Shown here one piece after another: positions 26,152-34,368 of a DNA stretch of 34,368 bases. A model generated the notes under the pieces. It made no database searches and had not been told where the DNA came from. It saw nothing but the letters and a program-made list of their open reading frames with translations. This DNA comes from Gammaproteobacteria bacterium. GTDB lineage: Bacteria > Pseudomonadota > Gammaproteobacteria > Steroidobacterales > Steroidobacteraceae. The DNA lies in assembly GCA_019235245.1 (NCBI GenBank), contig JAFAKO010000052.1, positions 1 through 34,368 on the forward strand, read 5' to 3'. Each line of letters starts with the position of its first letter. Positions within the stretch are counted from its first letter, which is position 1. The position numbers were made by a program, and so were the translations under genes.

Positions 26152-27474
26152 CTATGACTTGTATTCGACGTAGGCCTCGTCCCGCATGCGCCGCAGCCAC
26201 AGCTCGGTCTCCTCGTCCGCCTTGCTGGCGCGGATGGCTTCCATCGCTTTGCGGCGCTTGATCTCGTCGCTGTTGTCGAAGCGCCGGTGGCCGAGCATCT
26301 GCGCGATGTGCCAGCCGTACTGGCTCTTGAAGGGCTCGCTGATCTCCCCGTCCTTGAGCGGCGCGATGGCCTGCTCGAACTCCGGTGCGAAGGTGCCGGG
26401 ACCGCTCCAGCCGAGATCGCCGCCTTCGGCGGCAGAGCCCGGGTCCTGCGAGGTGACCTGGGCAATGGCGCCGAAATCCTCGCCCTTGAGAACCCGCTCG
26501 CGCAGCGCCGCGAGCTTGCCGCGCACGGTGGCGTCGTCAGCCAGCTCGTTGGTCTTCATGAGGATGTGCCGCACGTGCACCTGGTCCTCGACCGCGCTCG
26601 CGCTGCCGCCGCGGATCTCATTCAGACGGATGATGTGGTAACCGGTCGGAGTGCGCAGCGGCTCGCTGACCTCGCCCGGCTTCAGCCGCGCAATCGTGTC
26701 CGAGAGGAAGGTCGGCAGCTCGCCGCCTTTGCGCCAGCCGAGCGCGCCGCCTTCGAGCGCCGTCTGGCTGTTGGAATAGGCCACGGCCAGCTTGGCGAAG
26801 TCCTCGCCCGACTTGGCGCGCTGATAGACCTCCTGGGCGCGCTTGGCGGCCGCGTCCTGCTGCGCCGGGCTCGCCTCCTGGCCGACGGCGATGAGGATGT
26901 GCGAGACGTTGTACTCGTTGTTCTCAGCGGGCGCCTTGGCCTGCTTCTCGAGGAACTGGTCGATCTCGCGCGGCGTCACGCTGATGTGCTGCAGCACGTC
27001 GCGCTGCTGCAGCATCTGCAGCATCATCTCGCGGCGGATCTCCTCGCGATACTCGGGGTAGTCGACGCCCTGCTGCTTCAACGCCTCGGGCAGCTGCGTG
27101 AGGGTGAGACCGTTGCGCTTGGCGACGTCCTGCAGCGCCGCATTCAGCATCTCGTCGGGAACCTTCACGCCGGCGTGCGCGGCGCGCTGCACCTGGATCT
27201 CCTGCAGCACCAGGCGCTCGAGCACCTGCTGGCGCAGCACGTTCTGCGGAGGCAGCTCGAGCTTCTGCTGCCGCAGGCGCTGACTCACGATGTCGACCTG
27301 CGCATCGAGGTCGCTGTTGAGCACGACGCCGTCGTTGACGATGGCGACCACCCGGTCGAGCAGCTCTCCCTGGGTGGCGAGCTCGCGGGTCTGGCCGTGG
27401 GCGCTGCCCTGCACGGCGAGGCCGGCGAGGCCCAGCAGCATCCACGGGGAGCAAGCAAACGCAATGTGCCGCAT
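26152..27474 (-). CDS. surA: Periplasmic chaperone/peptidyl-prolyl isomerase SurA
   Basis: Outer-membrane protein chaperone, 440 aa. The track ORF starts at 27633 inside lptD; I choose the ATG at 27474, which gives a signal peptide (MRHIAFACSPWMLLGLAGLAV...AHGQ). The mature N-terminal domain (DRVVAIVNDGVVLNSDLDAQV) is typical. Two parvulin domains follow: NEYNVSHILIAVGQ...GGALGWRKGGELP (about 180-285) and DQVHVRHILMKT...GGDLGWSGPGTFAPEFEQAI (about 290-395), then a short C-terminal helix. GAGGGAAG lies upstream as ribosome site. It begins 20 bases after the lptD stop; LptD is a known SurA-dependent client. Confidence 0.96.
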   Translation of the reverse strand: MRHIAFACSPWMLLGLAGLAVQGSAHGQTRELATQGELLDRVVAIVNDGVVLNSDLDAQVDIVSQRLRQQKLELPPQNVLRQQVLERLVLQEIQVQRAAHAGVKVPDEMLNAALQDVAKRNGLTLTQLPEALKQQGVDYPEYREEIRREMMLQMLQQRDVLQHISVTPREIDQFLEKQAKAPAENNEYNVSHILIAVGQEASPAQQDAAAKRAQEVYQRAKSGEDFAKLAVAYSNSQTALEGGALGWRKGGELPTFLSDTIARLKPGEVSEPLRTPTGYHIIRLNEIRGGSASAVEDQVHVRHILMKTNELADDATVRGKLAALRERVLKGEDFGAIAQVTSQDPGSAAEGGDLGWSGPGTFAPEFEQAIAPLKDGEISEPFKSQYGWHIAQMLGHRRFDNSDEIKRRKAMEAIRASKADEETELWLRRMRDEAYVEYKS

Positions 27475-27494
27475 GGCTTCGAACTTCCCTCGAC

Positions 27495-29888
27495 TCACCA
27501 GACGCCTCGCAAGGGGCCCTGGGCCCTGACAACGGGCGCCGTGCCCGAGGTATAGCCGCGGATCTCCTGGGTGAGGAACGAATCCGACGCGGATCCGACA
27601 CCCGCGAGCCCGGCGAGTTCCAGCTGCAGCCACACTCCCGTGGTCTGCCCGGCGTTCGGATCGTGGCTATTGACGTAGCGGCGGGCCCCGAGCCGCACCC
27701 GCCAGCAGCACGCACGGTACTCGAAGCCGACGAAACCCTCAATTTCCTGGCCATGGGGCTGCTCGGGGTCGCGCAGCGAGTAAACCTCCTTGGCGAACAC
27801 CTCCCAGTTGCGCTTGATGGGCCAGGCCCCGGAGAACTCGACCTGGTCGTAGCCCTGCTGCACCTGCATGGGAACCAGCACCTCGCCGCCGTTGCCGGTC
27901 TCCGGGACCAGCTCGGTGGTGGTCGTGAAGCGCTCATAGCGATAGGCGAGGTTGATGAGCGCATTCGGGGCGGGCTTCCACTGCACGTTGAGCGTGGTGC
28001 GCTCGCTGCGCTGATTCTGCGGATCCCACTGCACCCCGACATCGGCGCTCCAGTCTTCAAACGCGGCGAGCGACAGCTGTGCCACGAAGTCCGAGCGGCC
28101 ATAGCTGATGGGTGTCTCGCCCGGAAGCGTCACGCGCGGCGTCTCGAAGTAATAGATCTGCCCGATGGTGCCGGCGATGAACTGGCGACCGCTCTGCGCG
28201 TCCAGCAGCCGACTCGTGAGGCCGAGGCTCACCTGGTTGGCATCGCTTACGCGGTCGGCGCCGACATAGCGGTTGGTGCGGAAGAGCTCGACGGGGTTGA
28301 CGAGGTCGGGCACCGCGGTATCGAACACCGGCAGCTGGTCCTGCGCGCGGTAGGGAACGTCCAGGTAGAGGATACGGGGCTCGAGGGTGAGGCGACGCTG
28401 CGCGTGCGAGCCGGCGGCGCGCTCGAACAGGAGTCCCGTGTCCACGCTGGTGATCGGCAGCGTGCGCGAGGGCGAGCGCTCCACCTGCCCCGGGCCGAGC
28501 GTGTCGAGCTCGTACTGCGTCGCGCGCCAGGCGAAGGCCGGCCGCAGGAAGTAACCAGGGCCGGTGAGATCGAGCGACACCAGTGGCATGAGGTCGCCGC
28601 GCCAGCCGGTGGTGACGGTCTCGGGGGCCTCGGAGTGCCGGAAGTTCGTGATGTCGGAATAGAAACCGTAACGCAGCACCCCGTTCGGGCCGAGCGAGTA
28701 GTGGGCATCCGCGGCGAGGTGCGGCGCGCGCGCATAAGGGTGGTCCGGCTCGGCGAGCGTGTAGTCGATCGTCTGGTATTCCTGGGCCTCGGCGTCGATG
28801 GCCCAGTGCTCGCTGCGGTAGGCGAAGGTGGCGCGCCGCTCGAGGAAGGCGGTGCTGGCGCCCTCCGGCCCGTTGGAGAAATCCTCGAAATACTGCCGGT
28901 CGCTCACGTTCTCGGCGGTCACATCCAGCCGCCAGTCCCAGGGCAGGTCGGCGAGCTCGTTGAGCCGCACGCGGCTGCGGGTCGCTCCGTAGGCGTTGTC
29001 GTACGGCAGATAGTTCCAGTCGAGCTCGCCGCGCTGGCTCTCGGTCATCTCGCGGAAGTCGCCCCCGAGGTCGATGCCGGCCTTGCTGTAAAGGGTGGGC
29101 TGGAAGGTGAAGTCGGCGTTGGGCGCGATGTTCCAGTAATACGGGGTCGACAGCTGCACGCCGTTGGTCGAGGTGTTGCCGATGCTCGGAAACAGGAAGC
29201 CGCTCTTGCGCTCGCTCGAGAGCGGAAAGCTCAGCCACGGCAGGTACATGAGCGGCACGCCCATGAAGTCAACCCGGGCATCGTGCCCGGTGCCGATCTT
29301 GTCGTGGGTGTCGAGCACGATGCTGTTGGCCTTGATGTGCCAGCTCTCATCGTGGAGCGGGCAGGTGGTGAAGGTCACTCCCTGCAGCTGGATCTGTCCG
29401 TCCGGGGTGACGGCGAGATCCTGCGCGGCGCCGCGCGCCGCGCGCTGGCGCAGGTTGAACTGCGCGTCGCGGAACTCGGCGCCGCTGGCGGCGGAATAGC
29501 TGCCGGAGGCGCCGGCGACGTGCACCAGCGGGTCCTGGTAATCGATGCGCCCGTCGCTGTGCATCGCCCCGCTGCGCGAGTCGTACTCGATCTGGTCGGC
29601 GCGGATCTCGCGATCGCCCTGGCGCGCCTCGACGTTGCCGCGCAGGGTGGCGTTGCCATCGACACCGAGCGAGGCCTCATCGCTCGCGACGCTGATCTGA
29701 CCAACACCGCCCGGCTGCGCGGTGCCTGCCGGTGCCGCCTGCTGCGCTGCCGGCGTCGCAGCGCTGTTGCCGGTCGCGGCGGCAGGCTGCACATTCTGTG
29801 ACGGACAGGGCGGTTCTTCGGCCCGCACCGCGGGCATGATGCAGCCGAATGAGGCGATGACGATCCAGAATGGCCTCGAACGCAGCAT
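27495..29888 (-). CDS. lptD: LPS-assembly outer-membrane protein LptD
   Basis: Outer-membrane translocon that inserts lipopolysaccharide with LptE. 797 aa from the ATG at 29888 (MLRSRPFWIVIASFGCIMPAVRAEE, a clean signal peptide). The track's ATG four codons earlier overlaps a TATAAT box and is less likely. A Cys-containing start (EEPPCPSQ), an OstA/LptA-like domain (about 70-190: GNATLRGNVEARQGDREIRADQIEYDS) and a beta-barrel follow, with VPLMYLPWLSFPLSSERKSGFLFPS as family signature. FTTCPLHD and the C-terminal CC pair in YRACCWRVRL complete the conserved disulfide cysteines. First gene of lptD-surA-pdxA-rsmA. Confidence 0.96.
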   Translation of the reverse strand: MLRSRPFWIVIASFGCIMPAVRAEEPPCPSQNVQPAAATGNSAATPAAQQAAPAGTAQPGGVGQISVASDEASLGVDGNATLRGNVEARQGDREIRADQIEYDSRSGAMHSDGRIDYQDPLVHVAGASGSYSAASGAEFRDAQFNLRQRAARGAAQDLAVTPDGQIQLQGVTFTTCPLHDESWHIKANSIVLDTHDKIGTGHDARVDFMGVPLMYLPWLSFPLSSERKSGFLFPSIGNTSTNGVQLSTPYYWNIAPNADFTFQPTLYSKAGIDLGGDFREMTESQRGELDWNYLPYDNAYGATRSRVRLNELADLPWDWRLDVTAENVSDRQYFEDFSNGPEGASTAFLERRATFAYRSEHWAIDAEAQEYQTIDYTLAEPDHPYARAPHLAADAHYSLGPNGVLRYGFYSDITNFRHSEAPETVTTGWRGDLMPLVSLDLTGPGYFLRPAFAWRATQYELDTLGPGQVERSPSRTLPITSVDTGLLFERAAGSHAQRRLTLEPRILYLDVPYRAQDQLPVFDTAVPDLVNPVELFRTNRYVGADRVSDANQVSLGLTSRLLDAQSGRQFIAGTIGQIYYFETPRVTLPGETPISYGRSDFVAQLSLAAFEDWSADVGVQWDPQNQRSERTTLNVQWKPAPNALINLAYRYERFTTTTELVPETGNGGEVLVPMQVQQGYDQVEFSGAWPIKRNWEVFAKEVYSLRDPEQPHGQEIEGFVGFEYRACCWRVRLGARRYVNSHDPNAGQTTGVWLQLELAGLAGVGSASDSFLTQEIRGYTSGTAPVVRAQGPLRGVW

Positions 29889-29897
29889 GAAGGGCGG

Positions 29898-29907
29898 CAT
29901 TATAATG
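29898..29907. promoter_or_regulatory. Palindromic -10 element shared by lptD and amgK
   Basis: CATTATAATG is a perfect 10-base palindrome containing TATAAT on both strands (29901-29906 plus, 29904-29899 minus). Rightward transcription would start near 29913, about 35 bases before amgK. Leftward transcription would start near 29892, about four bases before the lptD ATG chosen here. No good -35 was found for either direction. One symmetric -10 serving both directions is a recognised type of bidirectional bacterial promoter. Confidence 0.6.
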
Positions 29908-29947
29908 GCGCAACGCAGCCACGCGGGCCGGAAATCCCCACTCCCTG

Positions 29948-31665
<1,718 letters not shown>

Positions 31666-31669
31666 GCGC

Positions 31670-32725
31670 ATGTCGAAGCGCCTGGGCATCCCGGTCGTAG
31701 CCGAGCCGTCGTCCGCGCGGAGTGGGGAGAAATACCTTACTCCACAGGGCTTTACAGCCGTGCGTGACGGCATCCGTCCGCAGCGGGGTGCACCGGCCGC
31801 GAGGGGCGCGGAGTCCCCGGACGCACCCGGCGCCGTCTCGCGGCTGCCACCGTGGCTGCGGGTGCGTGCCCCGAGCGGGGCAGGGTTCCAGGCGGTACGG
31901 GCCCTGGTCCGCGAGCATCGCCTCGCCACGGTGTGCGAAGAGGCGCACTGCCCGAACATCGCCGAATGTTGGAATGCCGGCACCGCCACGCTGATGCTGA
32001 TGGGCTCGGTGTGTACCCGCGCCTGCCGCTTCTGCTCCGTCGACACCGGCCATCCCCACGGCTGGCTCGATGCGCAGGAGCCCGAGAACGCGGCGCGCAC
32101 CGTCGAGCTGCTGAAGCTCCGCTACGTCGTGCTCACTTCCGTGGACCGCGACGACCTGCCCGATGGCGGCGCCGCGCATTACGCGGCCTGCGTGCGCGCC
32201 ATCAAGCGACGCAACCCGGCCACCGCGGTGGAGGCGCTGACTCCGGACTTCAGCGGCGTGCTGGCGGACGTCGAGACGGTGGTCGACTCCGGGATCGAGG
32301 TGTTTGCCCAGAACATCGAGACGGTGCGGCGCCTGACGCACCCGGTGCGCGACCCGCGCGCCGGCTATGAGCAGACGCTCGCGGTGCTGGCGCACGCCAA
32401 GCGCCATCGTCCGGCACTGCTCACCAAGAGCAGCCTGATGCTGGGTCTCGGTGAGAGCGATGCGGAGATCGATGCGACCTGCGCCGATCTGCGGGCCGCA
32501 TCGGTCGACCTGCTCACACTCGGGCAGTACCTGCGGCCGACGGCGAACCACCTGCCGGTGGAGCGCTTCGTCACGCCGGCGCAGTTCGATCAGTACCGCG
32601 AGCGTGCGCTGGCGCGCGGGTTTCTCGAGTGCGTGGCGGGTCCGCTGGTGCGCTCGAGCTACCGGGCCGAGCAGGCGCTCGCGCGCAACAACGCGGGACT
32701 CGACAACTCGCGCCTCGCCCGGTGA
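31670..32725 (+). CDS. lipA: Lipoyl synthase
   Basis: Radical SAM enzyme inserting two sulfurs into protein-bound octanoyl groups to make lipoyl cofactors of pyruvate and 2-oxoglutarate dehydrogenases and the glycine cleavage system. 351 aa. The auxiliary [4Fe-4S] cluster motif CX4CX5C is [12 protein letters not shown] and the radical SAM CX3CX2C is CTRACRFC; the C-terminal RSSYRAEQ supplies the conserved Ser ligand. [15 protein letters not shown] and LMLGLGE are also family signatures. The N-terminal 75 residues before the core are Arg/Ala/Pro-rich and variable. Its stop overlaps the lipB start (GTGA). Confidence 0.97.
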   Translation: MSKRLGIPVVAEPSSARSGEKYLTPQGFTAVRDGIRPQRGAPAARGAESPDAPGAVSRLPPWLRVRAPSGAGFQAVRALVREHRLATVCEEAHCPNIAECWNAGTATLMLMGSVCTRACRFCSVDTGHPHGWLDAQEPENAARTVELLKLRYVVLTSVDRDDLPDGGAAHYAACVRAIKRRNPATAVEALTPDFSGVLADVETVVDSGIEVFAQNIETVRRLTHPVRDPRAGYEQTLAVLAHAKRHRPALLTKSSLMLGLGESDAEIDATCADLRAASVDLLTLGQYLRPTANHLPVERFVTPAQFDQYRERALARGFLECVAGPLVRSSYRAEQALARNNAGLDNSRLAR

Positions 32726-33414
32726 GCGCGACGCGGCACGATCTGGCGGCTGCCAGCGCCCCGCTGCGGGGCGCAAGCGCGGCGGCTGCCTGCGGGGTGC
32801 CGCCGGCGCTGGTGCGCCATCTGGGGCTGCGCGAATACGAGCCCACCTGGCGCGCGATGCAGCGCTTCACCGCAGAGCGCCGGGCAGACACGGCGGACGA
32901 GATCTGGTTTCTCGAGCATCCGCCGGTGTTCACTCTCGGTGTGAGCGGCAACCGCACGCACCTGCTCGCGCCGGGCGCTATCCCGGTGGTGCAGACCGAT
33001 CGCGGCGGGCAGGTCACCTACCACGGACCCGGGCAGCTCGTGGTCTATCCGCTCATCGACCTGCGGCGCGCCGCGCTCGGCGTGCGCGAGTTCGTGCGCG
33101 CGCTCGAGCGCGCGGTGATCGATCTCGCCGCAGAGTTCGGCATCGCCGCGGCTGCGCGCCGTGAGGCGCCGGGGGTGTACGTCGCCGACCGCAAGCTCGC
33201 GAGCGTCGGCGTGCGCGTGCGCCGCGGCGGCAGCCTGCACGGCCTCGCCCTCAACGTGGCGCTCGATCTCGAGCCGTTCGCGCGCATCAATCCCTGCGGC
33301 TATGCGGGACTGCGCATGACGCAGCTCGCCGAGCTCGGCGGCCCGCGCAGTGTCGCGGAGTGCGCGCGGGCGCTCGAGCCGCACCTGCGGCGTGCGCTGC
33401 GCCTGCCGGCCTAA
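32722..33414 (+). CDS. lipB: Octanoyl-[acyl-carrier-protein]:protein octanoyltransferase
   Basis: Transfers octanoyl from ACP to lipoyl domains, the step before LipA. The start is a GTG at 32722 overlapping the lipA stop; this gives 230 aa with about 25 weakly conserved N-terminal residues, so a later start is possible. Core motifs: [42 protein letters not shown], the catalytic Lys in [26 protein letters not shown] and the catalytic Cys in [14 protein letters not shown]. The order lipA-lipB is reversed from the common lipB-lipA arrangement. Confidence 0.96.
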   Translation: MSATRHDLAAASAPLRGASAAAACGVPPALVRHLGLREYEPTWRAMQRFTAERRADTADEIWFLEHPPVFTLGVSGNRTHLLAPGAIPVVQTDRGGQVTYHGPGQLVVYPLIDLRRAALGVREFVRALERAVIDLAAEFGIAAAARREAPGVYVADRKLASVGVRVRRGGSLHGLALNVALDLEPFARINPCGYAGLRMTQLAELGGPRSVAECARALEPHLRRALRLPA

Positions 33415-33418
33415 GCAC

Positions 33419-34368
33419 GTGCGGCTCGCGCGGACCTGCATCCTCGCGCTGGCGCTCGCGGCACTGGCTGCCTGCGGCCGGGCCGGCGACGGCACCGGCG
33501 CCGCACGCATCACGCTGCGCAACGTCTCCTACGACCCGACCCGCGAGCTGTACGCCGACTTCGACAGCGCCTTCGCCGCTTACTGGCAAGGCAAGACCGG
33601 GCAGCAGGTGCGCATCGAGATGTCGCACGGCGGCTCGGGCACCCAGGCGCGCTCGGTCATCGAGGGCAATGCGGCCGATGTCGTGACGCTGGCACTCGCG
33701 GCCGACATCGATGCGATCGCCGCGACCGGCCGGCTCCTGCCGGTGAACTGGCAGAGCCTGTTGCCGGACAACAGCTCCCCGTACACCTCGACGGTGGTTT
33801 TCCTGGTGCGCGCGGGTAACCCCAAGGCGATCCACGACTGGGGCGATCTGGTGCGACCCGGCGTGGCCGTGATCACACCGAACCCCAAGACCTCCGGCGG
33901 TGCCCGCTGGAACTACCTCGCCGCCTGGGCCTGGGCGCTCGCCCAGCCCGGCGGCAACGAGCAACAGGCGCGGGAGTTCATGCAGCGCCTGTATGCCAAC
34001 GTGCCGGTGCTCGATGCCGGCGCGCGCGGTGCCACCACGACTTTCGTGCACAACGGGCTAGGCGATGTGCTGTTGGCGTGGGAGAACGAGGCGCTGCTGG
34101 CGCTGCGCGAGGTCGGCAACGACAAGCTCGAGATCGTCGTGCCGTCGGTGAGCGTGCTCGCCGAGCCCCCGGTGGCGGTGGTCGAGAGCGTCGCGCTGCG
34201 CCACGGCACGCGCGAGGTCGCCCGCGCGTATCTCGAGTATCTCTACAGCAAGGAAGGCCAGGAGATCATCGCGCGGAATTACTACCGTCCGCGCGATCCA
34301 GAGGTCGCGGCGGAGCATGCCGGGCAGTATCCCAAACTCGATCTCATCAGCATCGCCGAGTTTGGAGG
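33419..34368 (+). CDS. Sulfate/thiosulfate ABC transporter substrate-binding protein (3' end missing)
   Basis: The frame is open from the GTG at 33419, four bases after the lipB stop, to the window end (316 codons), so the ORF track omits it. It matches the Sbp/CysP family: [73 protein letters not shown] and [19 protein letters not shown]. The N-terminus reads as a lipoprotein signal (LALAALAAC), so the binding protein is probably membrane-anchored rather than freely periplasmic as in E. coli. Family length is about 330-350 aa, so only a short C-terminal piece is missing; cysTWA-like permease genes may follow outside. Sbp and CysP cannot be separated by eye. Confidence 0.9.
   Translation, partial: MRLARTCILALALAALAACGRAGDGTGAARITLRNVSYDPTRELYADFDSAFAAYWQGKTGQQVRIEMSHGGSGTQARSVIEGNAADVVTLALAADIDAIAATGRLLPVNWQSLLPDNSSPYTSTVVFLVRAGNPKAIHDWGDLVRPGVAVITPNPKTSGGARWNYLAAWAWALAQPGGNEQQAREFMQRLYANVPVLDAGARGATTTFVHNGLGDVLLAWENEALLALREVGNDKLEIVVPSVSVLAEPPVAVVESVALRHGTREVARAYLEYLYSKEGQEIIARNYYRPRDPEVAAEHAGQYPKLDLISIAEFG

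Noticed and set aside
27475-27633. Longer SurA start from the ORF track
   Set aside because: It lies inside lptD and would bury SurA's signal peptide; the ATG at 27474 gives a normal export signal.
27663-29801. 712-codon plus-strand ORF
   Set aside because: Antisense shadow of lptD; low-complexity Val/Gly/Ala/Arg translation and no ribosome site.

Overview
The window is dense, high-GC chromosomal DNA (about 70% G+C by eye) with almost no spacer. It looks like a gammaproteobacterium: the minus-strand run lptD-surA-pdxA-rsmA with apaG-apaH nearby, divergent from amgK-murU, matches the layout known in Pseudomonas. A kynurenine pathway cluster and a SET-domain gene are features also met in xanthomonads and related lineages. 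A Steroidobacteraceae/Nevskiales-type organism is a guess only. I see no tRNA, rRNA, CRISPR, phage or insertion sequence.

Region by region: (1) 1-3210: start of a secreted protein on the minus strand, an exported M28 metallopeptidase and a class I aminotransferase. (2) 3220-9346: an amino-acid catabolic locus. An Lrp-family regulator overlaps a TonB-dependent receptor gene by one base, and both diverge from a bifunctional proline oxidase (putA). The putA frame is cut exactly between its two enzyme domains by a single in-frame TAG. (3) 9410-11578: a thioredoxin-fold YyaL/DUF255 protein. (4) 11695-17528: rlmI, lgt, thyA, a SET-domain methyltransferase gene and kup in one tight plus-strand run, then folA with its own promoter. 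(5) 17561-22110: a minus-strand kynurenine operon (3-hydroxyanthranilate dioxygenase, cyclase-type formamidase, kynureninase, kynurenine monooxygenase) ending with a GNAT acetyltransferase. (6) 22170-22622: a small lipoprotein of unknown function. (7) 22626-29888: apaH, apaG, a universal stress protein, rsmA, pdxA, surA, lptD. (8) 29948-34368: amgK-murU (cell-wall sugar recycling), lipA-lipB (lipoate) and a sulfate-binding protein running off the end.

Functionally the window combines amino-acid use (proline, tryptophan/kynurenine, transamination, peptide hydrolysis), envelope assembly (Lgt, LptD, SurA, AmgK-MurU) and cofactor/nucleotide supply (ThyA, FolA, PdxA, LipA/LipB, and possibly NAD through 3-hydroxyanthranilate). 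The most notable points are the domain-boundary stop codon in putA, the coupled Lrp-receptor operon, the divergent cyclase in the kynurenine operon, the SET gene coupled to thyA, and repeated promoter -10 boxes placed so close to start codons that several mRNAs look leaderless.
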